DNA from: Bacteroidota bacterium
Lineage (GTDB): Bacteria; Bacteroidota; Rhodothermia; Rhodothermales; JANQRZ01
Direction of reading: 5' to 3'
Length of the DNA: 64,000 bases
Assembly: GCA_038746285.1 (NCBI GenBank)
Contig: JBCDKT010000003.1
Location: 16,003 to 80,002, forward strand
Positions 34,297 to 42,244 of the stretch are shown here, one piece after another. Positions within the stretch are counted from its first letter, which is position 1, and every line of letters starts with the position of its first letter. Under the pieces are notes generated by a model that saw only the letters and a list, made by a program, of their open reading frames with translations, had not been told where the DNA came from and did no database searches. The position numbers and the translations under genes were made by a program.

Positions 34297-36072
34297 CTAG
34301 CGCGTCAACGTGAGCGTCTGGGTCTCGACCACGCCGCCGGCCTCCAGGCGCACGAGGTACGTCCCCGCCGCGAGGGCGCTGCCGTCGAAGGCTGCGGTAT
34401 GCGGCCCGGCCTCGCGCGCGCCCTCGGCGAGCACTGCCACCTCGCGGCCGAGCACGTCGAAGACCACCAAGCGCACCGCCGCCGCCTCGGCCAGCGCGAA
34501 GGCCACCTCGGCCCGGCCCGCCGTCGGGTTCGGGTACGCGGTGAGGCCCGTCACCTCCGCCGTGGCCGTGGCGACCGGCGCGCCGTCCTCGGTCCACGGC
34601 GTGGCCTCGATGACCGACCACGCCGGCGTGCCTGGCCGCGCGGCGCCCTGGACCGTGACGGTGAGCACCTCGGTGTCGACGCTCTGGCCGAAGGCCTGGC
34701 CGATGGCGAAGGTGAGCTCGTAGGCCCCCTCGGGCGCGGCCGAGGGGACAGCAATCTGGGCAGCTAGGAGGAGGGTCTGCCCGGCCGGGACCGTGCCGCT
34801 CTGGACGACCTGCTGCGCGACGACGTTGCCGTTTCGCCGAGCGGTGAAGAAAAAGTCACCGCTGGCGGCGCTGCCAGTGTTGTTGGCGACGGTGTAGACG
34901 ATGGGGAGGGCTGCGCCGGGTGCGACGGAGGGGGGGGCTGTCACGGTGAGGGCGAAGCCCCCGGCGAGCGGGGCGCCGCTGAAGTTGCCGATCGCAGGCT
35001 CGTTGCCGCGCTGGCTCGGTGCGCCCGCAATGTCGGAGCAGCTCAGAAGCCCGGTGCCGTCGTTGGAGCAGAGCTGTGCCGGCCGGTTGAAGGCGGCAAT
35101 CGCGAGGTCCGCGTCGCCGTCGTCGTCGAGGTCGCCGGCGGCGAGGCCGTTGCCGTTGAACTCGGAGTTGGCGATGTCGGTGCACGAGAAGCTGCCCGTG
35201 CCGTCACCGAAGCAGACAAGGCTCGGCCCGGGGAAGAGGTTCGAGAAGGCGACGTCGATGTTGCCGTCGCCGTCGAAGTCGGCGGCGTCGCTGCCGCGGC
35301 TTTCGTCTTCGGTGCCGGGGATCGTCGAGCAGGAGAAGCTGCCCGCGCCGTCGCCGAGGCAGATGCGGTTGAGGTCGGCCCCGCCGAAGGCGAGGTCGGC
35401 ATTACCGTCGTTGTCGGCGTCGAGCGCCGAGACGGCGTAGTACGTGGTGGTGTCCGGCGCGATGTCGTTGCAGGTAAACGCGCCGGTGCCGTCGTTCTCG
35501 CAGTAGGTGTCGGGCGTGCCGAAGGGATTGCCGCGCTCGGCGACAGCGAGGTCGAGGTCGCCGTCGTTGTCCGCGTCGAAGGTCGTGATGCCGAGCGAGG
35601 TCTCGCCGTCGGTGGTGTACGCCGCGCAGGTGAAGCCCGCGCTGCCGTCGTTCGTGCAGAGCCGGTTGGGACCGAACCCGATGGCGAGCGCGAGGTCGAG
35701 GTCGCCGTCGCCGTCGGCGTCGAAGGCATCGAGGTCGTAGACCGTCGGGTTGCCGCCGGGCAGGTTCGAGCAGGTAAACGTGCCGGGGCCATCGTTGATG
35801 CAGAGCTCGCTGGCTTGGAAGAAGCTGCCCGCCACCACGTCGTCGTCGCCGTCGCCGTCGAAGTCGCCGGCAGTAGCGCTCAGCGAGAACCCGTTGCGCG
35901 TCGAGACCTGCGCGCAGGCGAGGGTACCGGTGCCGTCGTCGGTACAGACTTGGTTCGGCTCGCCCTGGTTGGCGAAGAACACGCCCGGCACCTGAGCCGT
36001 GGCGGGGAGGGAGGCCAGCGCAAAGAACAGCAGCGCGAAGGCAGAGAGGGAGGAGAGCGAGGCAAGACGCAT
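34297..36072 (-). CDS. secreted FG-GAP/VCBS repeat protein with T9SS sorting domain
   Basis: 591 residues: signal peptide (FALLFFALASLPATAQ), about seven FG-GAP/VCBS repeats, a linker domain (about 365-490) and a type A C-terminal sorting domain. Each repeat has a calcium-like loop (DFDGDGDDD, DADGDGDLD, DADNDGDLD, DDDGDADL) and a pair of cysteines in a C-x-NDGTG-x-F-x-C pattern. The final domain (YPNPTAGRAEVAFAL, FDVLGREVAVL, AAGTYLVRLE, TLTR) is the tag for type IX secretion, so the protein should be exported and surface-bound or released. The repeated Cys pairs are not standard for FG-GAP propellers and suggest a disulfide in every blade. Confidence 0.9.
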   Translation of the reverse strand: MRLASLSSLSAFALLFFALASLPATAQVPGVFFANQGEPNQVCTDDGTGTLACAQVSTRNGFSLSATAGDFDGDGDDDVVAGSFFQASELCINDGPGTFTCSNLPGGNPTVYDLDAFDADGDGDLDLALAIGFGPNRLCTNDGSAGFTCAAYTTDGETSLGITTFDADNDGDLDLAVAERGNPFGTPDTYCENDGTGAFTCNDIAPDTTTYYAVSALDADNDGNADLAFGGADLNRICLGDGAGSFSCSTIPGTEDESRGSDAADFDGDGNIDVAFSNLFPGPSLVCFGDGTGSFSCTDIANSEFNGNGLAAGDLDDDGDADLAIAAFNRPAQLCSNDGTGLLSCSDIAGAPSQRGNEPAIGNFSGAPLAGGFALTVTAPPSVAPGAALPIVYTVANNTGSAASGDFFFTARRNGNVVAQQVVQSGTVPAGQTLLLAAQIAVPSAAPEGAYELTFAIGQAFGQSVDTEVLTVTVQGAARPGTPAWSVIEATPWTEDGAPVATATAEVTGLTAYPNPTAGRAEVAFALAEAAAVRLVVFDVLGREVAVLAEGAREAGPHTAAFDGSALAAGTYLVRLEAGGVVETQTLTLTR

Positions 36073-36208
36073 GAGAAGCTCCGGTTGGATGGAGAGGTAA
36101 GGGGGAGATCAAGTATAGGAGCAACAGTCGAGAGAAGCTAGTGGTTTAGACCCTGTCCACCGTCCACCTTCAGCGCATCGCTGGATGGGTGGATCACACA
36201 GCAAAAAA

Positions 36209-36239
36209 GTGGGGTAGGCGCGCTCGGCACCTACCCCAC
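36209..36239 (-). terminator. second copy of the T9SS-gene terminator hairpin
   Basis: Stem, loop and T-run are the same as at 34244-34274. It stands directly behind the orphan sorting-domain frame at 36262, as the first copy does behind the FG-GAP gene. Confidence 0.85.
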
Positions 36240-36261
36240 CTAGTAACACGTCAGCGCCGAG

Positions 36262-36570
36262 CTAGCGCGTCAGCGTCAGCGCCTGCGTCTCGACTACGCC
36301 GCCGGCCTCCAGCCGCACCAGGTACGTCCCGGCGGCCAGCCCGCTGCCGTCGAAGGCCGCCGCGTGCGGCCCCGCCTCGCACACGCCCTCGGCCAAGACC
36401 GCCACGGCGCGCCCGAGCACGTCGAAGACCACCAGCCGCACCGCTGCACGCTCGGCCAGTCCGAAGGCCACCGTCGCCGCGCCTGCCGTCGGGTTCGGGT
36501 ACGGCGCGGCGAGGCCTGTCACCCCGGGCGCGGCACCGACGGCAGCGAGCGGCGCGTCGCAAGCCGAACC
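36262..36570 (-). pseudogene. orphan T9SS C-terminal sorting domain (gene tail only)
   Basis: The frame encodes AAPYPNPTAGAATVAFGL, FDVLGRAVAVLAEG, AAGTYLVRLEAGGVVET and ends LTLTR-stop, closely matching the tail of the upstream FG-GAP protein. Going upstream the frame reaches a TAG near 36606 without ATG or signal peptide, and no export domain is present. Together with the identical terminator behind it, this is a copy of the last quarter of a T9SS cargo gene. It may be a decayed gene, or a reservoir for tail exchange by recombination. Confidence 0.8.
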
Positions 36571-36730
36571 ACGTGGGCCCCGTCGAAGGCCCCGACCTTG
36601 ATCGGGCTACTGGGAAAGAGGGGGGCAGACGGGCAGGAGTATACCGTGCGAAGGTGTAGCGAAGACGCGCCTCCAGCCCCAATCTGCCGTGCGCTTTTGG
36701 CGCAGGTCCGGCCCGAGAGCGAATCGCTGG

Positions 36731-36738
36731 TATCTTCG
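36731..36738 (+). promoter_or_regulatory. TATCTTCG -7-like box
   Basis: Lies 57 nt before the ATG of the gene at 36795; the word repeat 36743-36776 lies between box and start. Confidence 0.35.
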
Positions 36739-36742
36739 CCGC

Positions 36743-36776
36743 CATTCGACCTTCGACATTCGACCTTCGACATTCG
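36743..36776 (+). repeat. 14-bp tandem word CATTCGACCTTCGA, 2.4 copies
   Basis: Two perfect copies and a partial third lie in the leader of the gene at 36795. Same class as the other wordy spacers of the window, but with its own word. Confidence 0.8.
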
Positions 36777-36794
36777 CTCCTCGGCACTTTCAGG

Positions 36795-37478
36795 ATGGAC
36801 GACATCTGGGACGAACACCGGTGGGAGGACTTCCTCCGCGAGAGCGACCGCCGCACGGACCTCTACATGCGGTACTGGGACCAGTACGTCCGCCGCATCC
36901 CGCCGCCGCCCGAGGACGCCCCCGAGGCTGCGCGGGAAGCCTGGGAGCGCGGCCTCCACGCCTACCTCGCCCGCAAGATGGGCTGGGACCAGCACGACGG
37001 CGACCTCCCGCTCTGGCTCGAGGACTTCGACGCCGAGCCGGAGGACGACGGCGAGGCCTGGAAAGCCGGGCTGGGCGAGGCGTACCCCGAGGCCCAGGAC
37101 GTGCGCGACCTCCCGCTCTACCAGCGCGCCTTCGCCTTCGGCTCGACGGTGATGGACTGGGCCGAGACCGTGCCGGAGGGAGACAAGGACACTGTCTTTG
37201 TGGACTTCTGCTCGAACGCGCTCCAGGTCGGCGCGAAGGTGGCCGGGGGGCACGGCATGGGGTACGACCTCGAAGCGCTCGGCGGCAACATCGCCGTCAC
37301 GAAGCGGGGGCTGCACGCGGCCAACCGGGCGCTTGCCGCGCTCCAGCAGCTCCGCCGCGAGCCGTTCATGGAGGAGGCCACCTACCGGCGGCTCTACGAG
37401 CAGACCTACGAGGTCCGCAACGCCGTCGGCCTGCACGTCCAGCACCTCCGCGAGCGCTTCGAGCGCGGCGTCGAGTAG
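36795..37478 (+). CDS. conserved-looking cytosolic protein, function unknown
   Basis: 227 residues, soluble, acidic, largely helical, no signal or membrane segment. It begins MDDIWDEHRWEDFLRESDRRTDLYMRYWDQY and contains YQRAFAFGSTVMDWAETVP and FCSNALQVGAKVAGGHGMGYDLEALGGNIAVTKRGL. Codon use and composition match neighbouring real genes. I do not recognise the family. It precedes ileS by 92 nt, but ileS has its own promoter box between them. Confidence 0.75.
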   Translation: MDDIWDEHRWEDFLRESDRRTDLYMRYWDQYVRRIPPPPEDAPEAAREAWERGLHAYLARKMGWDQHDGDLPLWLEDFDAEPEDDGEAWKAGLGEAYPEAQDVRDLPLYQRAFAFGSTVMDWAETVPEGDKDTVFVDFCSNALQVGAKVAGGHGMGYDLEALGGNIAVTKRGLHAANRALAALQQLRREPFMEEATYRRLYEQTYEVRNAVGLHVQHLRERFERGVE

Positions 37479-37536
37479 GAGACCTCCTGCTGGTTAGGCA
37501 ACGAACCCTTCACAGGAGAGGGCGAGAGGGCCTTCG

Positions 37537-37544
37537 TATCTTCC
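37537..37544 (+). promoter_or_regulatory. TATCTTCC -7-like box of ileS
   Basis: Ends 26 nt before the ATG of ileS at 37571. Confidence 0.4.
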
Positions 37545-37570
37545 AGGCCCCCTTTTTCGCCCCACAGCCC

Positions 37571-40500
37571 ATGCCGCGCTACCCCGACGCCAAAGGATTC
37601 GACCACGCCGCCGCCGAGGAGCAGACGCTCCAGTGGTGGGACCAGCACGACGTGTTCGCCCAGAGCCTCGCCCAGCGTGAGGGCGCGCCCCACTTCGTCT
37701 TCTACGAGGGCCCGCCGACGGCGAACGGCAAGCCGGGCATCCACCATGTGATGGCCCGGACGATCAAGGACCTCTTCTGCCGCTACCGCACGATGAAGGG
37801 CTTCCGCGTCGACCGCAAAGGCGGCTGGGACACCCACGGCCTGCCGGTCGAGATCGAGGTCGAGAAGGCGCTCGGGCTGGAGGGGCGGCACGAGATCGGG
37901 CCGGACGGAAAAATCTCCATCGAGGCGTACAACGCCGCCTGCCGCGAGAGCGTCCTCCGGTACAAAGACCTCTGGGACGACCTCACGCGGCGCATGGGCT
38001 ACTGGGTCGACCTCTCGGACCCGTACATCACCTTCGAGAACGACTACATCGAGTCCGTCTGGGCGCTCCTCAAAGCCATCGCCGAGCGGCAGACTGCTGA
38101 CGGCGAGTCGTTCCTCTACCGGGGCCACAAGATCCAGTGGTACAGCCCCGGCTCGGGGACGGTGCTCTCGTCGCACGAGGTCTCGCTGGGCTACGAGGAG
38201 GTGCAGGACCCCTCGGTCTACGTCCGCTTCCCGGTCGAGGGCGAGCCGGACACCTCCTTCCTCGCGTGGACCACGACGCCGTGGACGCTCGTCTCGAACA
38301 CGGCGCTCGCGGTCGGGGAGGGGATCGACTACGTGAAGGTGCGGGCTGAAAGAGCGGAAGCGGGGAAGAACGGAAGCGGGGAAGAGTTTCTGTACCTCGC
38401 CGAAGCGCTGCTCGGCACCCTCGGCGGCGAGCACGAGGTCGTCGAGCGGATCACCGGCCGCGACCTCGTCGGCAAGACCTACCGGCCCGTCTTCGACACC
38501 TTTGCCGATCACCCCGAGGCCGACCGGGCGTGGCGCGTCGTCCCCGCGCACTTCGTCTCGACCGAGGACGGTACTGGGATCGTCCATATGGCCCCCGCTT
38601 TCGGCGCGGACGACTTCGTGGTCGGGCAGCGCGAGGACCTGCCGCTCTTCAACCCGGTCACCCCGGACGGACGCTTCACCGACGCCATGCCGCTCGTCGA
38701 AGGGCAGTGGTTCAAGGACGCCGACAAGGCGCTCGCCCGCGACCTGCGCGAGCGCGGCCTGCTCTACCGCCACGAGACCTACCTCCACAACTACCCCCAC
38801 GACTGGCGCAAGGGCACGCCGCTGATGTCGTACCCGGTCGAGAGCTGGTTCATCCGCACGACCGCGATCAAGGACCGCCTCGTCGAACTCAACCAGACCA
38901 TCAACTGGCAGCCGGAGGGCATCGGGACCGGGCGCTTCGGGCAGTGGCTGGAGGGGAACGTCGACTGGGCGCTCAGCCGGATGCGCTACTGGGGTACCCC
39001 GCTCCCGGTCTGGGTGAGCGACCGCGACCCCGACGACTACGTCGTGATCGGCTCGCTCGGCGAGCTGCGCGAGAAGGCGGTGCTGCGCGACAGCGTGGTC
39101 GACCTGCACCGGCCGTTCGTGGACGAGATCACCTGGCCCGCGCCCGGCGGCGGGACCTACCGCCGCGTCCCCGACCTGATCGACGTCTGGTTCGACTCCG
39201 GGGCGATGCCGTTCGCGCAGTGGCACTACCCGTTTGAGAACCACGAGACGTTCGCGCGCAACTTCCCCGCCGACTTCATCGCCGAGGGGGTCGACCAGAC
39301 GCGCGGGTGGTTCTACACGCTTCACGCGATTGCCGCGCTCGTCGAGGACTCGGTCGCCTACAAAAACGTCGTCGTCAACGGCCTCGTCCTCGACGAGAAG
39401 GGCGAGAAGATGTCCAAGACAAAGGGCAACACGGTCGATCCCTTCGCCACGATTGACCGCCACGGGGCCGACCCGGTGCGGTGGACGCTGATGAGCGCGA
39501 GCGCGCCGTGGGAGAGCCTCCGCTACTCCGACCGCGCCGTCGAGGAGACCAAGCGCAAGTTCTTCTCGACCGTCACCAACACCTACAGCTTCTTCGCCAC
39601 CTACGCGAACCTCGACGGCTTCGCCTACGGCGGCGACCCCACGCCGCTCGCCGAGCGCACCGAGCTCGACCGCTGGATCCTCTCGCGCCTGGGCACGACC
39701 GTCGGGGCCGTCGACGCCGCCTTCGGTGCGTACCACCCGACGCAGGCCGCGCGGGCGATGGAGACCTTCGCCGACGACCTCTCGAACTGGTACCTCCGCC
39801 GCAGCCGCCGCCGCTTCTGGAAGGGGTCATCCGACCCCCACTCGATGGATGTGGACAAACGAGCGGCCTATGAAACCACCTACGAGTGCCTGACGACGCT
39901 CGCCAAGCTGATGGCTCCGCTCGCGCCGTTCTACGCCGAGTGGCTGTGGGGTGCGCTCCGCTCGGACGACGCGCCGGCCTCCGTTCACCTCGCCGATTTT
40001 CCAGCGGTGGATGAGGCCGCCGTCGACGCCGCGCTCGAAGACCGGATGGCGCTCGCCCGGACCGTCGCCTCCATCACGCTCGCGCTCCGCAACGAGGCCG
40101 GAATCAACGTCCGGCAGCCGCTCGGCGCGCTCTCGGTCGTCACCGGGACGGCAGGCGTCGACGAAGCGACCCTGCGCTCGGTCGAAGGCATCGTCCTCGA
40201 CGAGGTCAACGTCAAGCGGATCGACGCCACCCGTTCGGACAGCGGCCTCGTGGCGAAGTCGGCCAGGCCCAACTTCAAGGCGCTCGGGCGCCGGCTCGGG
40301 CCGCTGATGAAAGCCGCGAATGCAGCCATCCGCGCCCTCGGTGCCGACGCCATCAGCCGCTACGAAACCGAGGGTTCGCTCACGCTCGACCTGGAGGGTC
40401 CCAGCGGGACCCGCGAGGCCGTTGCGTTCAGGCCAGGCGACATCGACATCGCAAGCGAAGGGATCGAGGGCCACCTCGTCGGGCAAGAAGGACCGGTGAC

Positions 40501-40828
40501 CGTCGCTCTCGACACGACCATCACGGACGCGCTGCGCGACGAGGGCGTCATGCGCGAGTTCGTCAACCGGGTTCAGAACTTGCGCAAGACCGCCGCGTTC
40601 GCGGTGGCGGACCGGATTTTCGTTACCTTCCGCGCCCCGGACGCGTTGGCAGACGCCATTCGCGCCCACGCCGACACCATTCGGAACGAGACGCTGGCCG
40701 AGCGGCTGAGCGCCTCGGACGTGCCGAGCGGCGACGCGGTGGAAACCTTCGAGATCGGCGGCGAGCCGGTCGAGATCGGCGTCCGCCGGGTCGGGGCGGA
40801 AGAGACCGCCGCTGCCGAACGGCGCTGA
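37571..40828 (+). CDS. ileS: isoleucyl-tRNA synthetase, long (eukaryote-like) type
   Basis: 1085 residues. The class I catalytic domain has the HIGH-region GPPTANGKPGIHHVMART and the signature GWDTHGLPVE. The editing domain is seen around FLAWTTTPWTLVSNTALAVG and GTGIVHMAPAFGADD. The KMSKS loop is DEKGEKMSKTKGNTVDP. The anticodon-binding part and a C-terminal extension with an IleS-2-type end follow, and the lack of a terminal zinc-finger Cys cluster also fits that type. In the editing region, codons 259-272 (AERAEAGKNGSGEE) are made by two copies of a 16-bp word repeat inserted in frame. Otherwise the enzyme looks intact and should charge tRNA-Ile. Confidence 0.95.
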   Translation: MPRYPDAKGFDHAAAEEQTLQWWDQHDVFAQSLAQREGAPHFVFYEGPPTANGKPGIHHVMARTIKDLFCRYRTMKGFRVDRKGGWDTHGLPVEIEVEKALGLEGRHEIGPDGKISIEAYNAACRESVLRYKDLWDDLTRRMGYWVDLSDPYITFENDYIESVWALLKAIAERQTADGESFLYRGHKIQWYSPGSGTVLSSHEVSLGYEEVQDPSVYVRFPVEGEPDTSFLAWTTTPWTLVSNTALAVGEGIDYVKVRAERAEAGKNGSGEEFLYLAEALLGTLGGEHEVVERITGRDLVGKTYRPVFDTFADHPEADRAWRVVPAHFVSTEDGTGIVHMAPAFGADDFVVGQREDLPLFNPVTPDGRFTDAMPLVEGQWFKDADKALARDLRERGLLYRHETYLHNYPHDWRKGTPLMSYPVESWFIRTTAIKDRLVELNQTINWQPEGIGTGRFGQWLEGNVDWALSRMRYWGTPLPVWVSDRDPDDYVVIGSLGELREKAVLRDSVVDLHRPFVDEITWPAPGGGTYRRVPDLIDVWFDSGAMPFAQWHYPFENHETFARNFPADFIAEGVDQTRGWFYTLHAIAALVEDSVAYKNVVVNGLVLDEKGEKMSKTKGNTVDPFATIDRHGADPVRWTLMSASAPWESLRYSDRAVEETKRKFFSTVTNTYSFFATYANLDGFAYGGDPTPLAERTELDRWILSRLGTTVGAVDAAFGAYHPTQAARAMETFADDLSNWYLRRSRRRFWKGSSDPHSMDVDKRAAYETTYECLTTLAKLMAPLAPFYAEWLWGALRSDDAPASVHLADFPAVDEAAVDAALEDRMALARTVASITLALRNEAGINVRQPLGALSVVTGTAGVDEATLRSVEGIVLDEVNVKRIDATRSDSGLVAKSARPNFKALGRRLGPLMKAANAAIRALGADAISRYETEGSLTLDLEGPSGTREAVAFRPGDIDIASEGIEGHLVGQEGPVTVALDTTITDALRDEGVMREFVNRVQNLRKTAAFAVADRIFVTFRAPDALADAIRAHADTIRNETLAERLSASDVPSGDAVETFEIGGEPVEIGVRRVGAEETAAAERR
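38346..38386 (+). repeat. in-frame 16-bp word repeat inside ileS
   Basis: CGGAAGCGGGGAAGAA occurs at 38355-38370 and again (last base changed) at 38371-38386. It matches the 16-bp unit of the lpxH leader array at 14 of 16 positions. Its codons replace what should be a short loop of the editing domain. Confidence 0.8.
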
Positions 40829-40857
40829 CCCCATCTAGCTGACCCATCTAATTGATT

Positions 40858-40876
40858 GCCGGCGCACGCCGCCGGC
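40858..40876. other. GCCGGCG/CGCCGGC hairpin between ileS and the dksA-like gene
   Basis: A perfect 7-bp GC stem with a 5-nt loop 29 nt behind ileS and 8 nt before the next ATG. Just before it stands a short direct repeat (CCATCTAGCTGACCCATCTA). Terminator or leader structure. Confidence 0.45.
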
Positions 40877-40883
40877 CCATGCT

Positions 40884-41309
40884 ATGAGCAAGAGCGAAGA
40901 CGTGAGCGGAACCCCGGCCCCCGAGGCTAACGGCACGCAGCGGCGGACACCGTTCTCGGACGAGGAGCTCGCCGAGTTCGGCGACCTCATCATCCAGAAG
41001 CGCGACAGCGCCGTCGAAGACATCGAGGCGATGCGGGCGCAGATCGAGGACGCGCGCGAGCACGAGAGCGACTCCGCCTACAGCTTCCACATGGCCGACG
41101 CCGGCACCGACGCGATGGAGCGCGAGAAGCTCTACCTGATGATCGCCCGGCAGCAGAAGTACGTCGGCTACCTGGAGCGCGCCCTCGAACGGATCGAGAA
41201 CAAGACTTACGGCGTCTGCAAGGTCACCGGCAAGCCGATCGCCAAAGAGCGCCTCCGCGCCGTACCCCACACCGAGATCTCCATCGACGCGAAGCGCAAG
41301 CAAAAGTAG
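40884..41309 (+). CDS. DksA/TraR family protein lacking zinc ligands
   Basis: 141 residues. A helical hairpin (about 25-95, FGDLIIQKRDSAVEDIEAMRAQIEDA) leads into the C4-type region YGVCKVTGKPIAKERLRAVPHTEIS. Canonical DksA has CxxC...CxxC there; only one Cys remains, as I recall for many Bacteroidota homologues. DksA-type proteins enter the secondary channel of RNA polymerase and cooperate with ppGpp; the acidic tip residues of the coiled coil cannot be assigned with certainty. It sits between ileS and lspA, a common neighbourhood in this group. Confidence 0.85.
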   Translation: MSKSEDVSGTPAPEANGTQRRTPFSDEELAEFGDLIIQKRDSAVEDIEAMRAQIEDAREHESDSAYSFHMADAGTDAMEREKLYLMIARQQKYVGYLERALERIENKTYGVCKVTGKPIAKERLRAVPHTEISIDAKRKQK

Positions 41310-41391
41310 TCCGATTTTAGATTTCTGATTGCCGATTTGCGATTGGGAAGCCTGTACAATCGAAAATCTCCAGTCCCGAATCCGAAATCGA
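41310..41391. repeat. word repeat GATT(T) with inverted arms before lspA
   Basis: GATTTTAGATTTCTGATT and GCCGATTTGCGATT (41313-41344) face AATCGAAAATC and GAATCCGAAATCGAAT (about 41359-41394). The whole dksA-lspA spacer is AT-richer than the genes and the right arm runs into the lspA ATG. Confidence 0.65.
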
Positions 41392-42102
41392 ATGCGCGTT
41401 CTCTGGGTCTCGTTCGCCATCCTCGTCGTCGACCAGCTCACGAAGCTGTGGATCCACACGTCGATGTTCACCGGCGAGTCGATCCCCCTGGTCGGCGACG
41501 TGCTCAAGCTGACCTACACGACGAACCCCGGCATGGCCTTCGGGCTGGAGCTCGGCTCGAAGCTCTTTCTGACGCTCTTCTCGATTGCCGCGACGGTCCT
41601 GATCGTCATCTACCTGTGGGTGGTACGCAAGGGACCGTGGGGCTACCGGCTCTCGCTCGCGCTCATCATCGGCGGGGCGTTCGGCAACATCATCGACCGC
41701 GTCTTCTACGGTGTCCTCGGCATCACCGGCGGCGGCACCGGCCGGCTCTTCCACGGCGAGGTCGTGGACTTCATCCACGTCGACCTCTGGCGCGGTTTCC
41801 TCCCCGAGTGGATCCCGTTCTTCGGCGGCAACTTCCTCGCCCTGTTCCCGATCTGGAACGTCGCCGACATGGCAATCGTGGTCGGCGTCGCGGCGATCAT
41901 CGTCTTCCAGCGGCGCTTCCACGAGGGCCTCGTGCGGGCGGCCGAAGCGGAGAAAGCGGAGGCAGAGAAAGCAGAGGCCCCGCTGGCCGATCCCGCCGTA
42001 CCGGCTGCGGCCGAGCCGGTGACGCTCGACGCGCCGCCGGTCGCGGAGCCGTCGGCGGTGGAGGAGCCGGCCGCGCCGAAGACCGCGCCGCCGGAAGCCT
42101 AA
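41392..42102 (+). CDS. lspA: lipoprotein signal peptidase (signal peptidase II)
   Basis: 236 residues from ATG 41392. Four membrane helices with the aspartic protease motifs GGAFGNIIDRV and FPIWNVADMAIV, giving the two catalytic Asp. The first helix motif VDQLTKLW and the loop TTNPGMAFGL are also typical. LspA cleaves diacylated prolipoproteins in the inner membrane. A tail of about 55 residues rich in Ala/Glu/Pro (AEKAEAEKAEAPL...) is an addition to the usual about 170-residue enzyme and probably lies in the cytoplasm. Confidence 0.95.
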   Translation: MRVLWVSFAILVVDQLTKLWIHTSMFTGESIPLVGDVLKLTYTTNPGMAFGLELGSKLFLTLFSIAATVLIVIYLWVVRKGPWGYRLSLALIIGGAFGNIIDRVFYGVLGITGGGTGRLFHGEVVDFIHVDLWRGFLPEWIPFFGGNFLALFPIWNVADMAIVVGVAAIIVFQRRFHEGLVRAAEAEKAEAEKAEAPLADPAVPAAAEPVTLDAPPVAEPSAVEEPAAPKTAPPEA

Positions 42103-42126
42103 AAGTGGTGGTAGAACTCCGCAGCT

Positions 42127-42225
42127 TGTCGTTGCGAGAAGCGAAGGGACTTGTCCCGTAGCGACGTGGCAACCTCCTCGGGAGTGCTTACGTCGGGAGA
42201 TCGCTCCGCTCCGCTCGCTACGACA
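42127..42225. repeat. MITE-like palindromic element with TGTCGTTGCGAG ends
   Basis: TGTCGTTGCGAGAAGCGAAG at the left and, reversed, TGTCGTAGCGAGCGGAGCGG at the right enclose about 60 bp with GC-rich inner repeats (GGGACTTGTCCC is itself a palindrome). It separates the convergent lspA and ATP-grasp genes. The ends are reminiscent of GTCATTGCGAGGAGCGAAG-type repeats I recall from several bacterial phyla. Confidence 0.65.
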
Positions 42226-42244
42226 GGCGCCTTTGCAACAGGTT

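Noticed and set aside
36519..37445. A 308-codon minus-strand frame opposite the gene at 36795
   Set aside because: Antisense shadow; the plus frame has a proper start, promoter box and normal composition.
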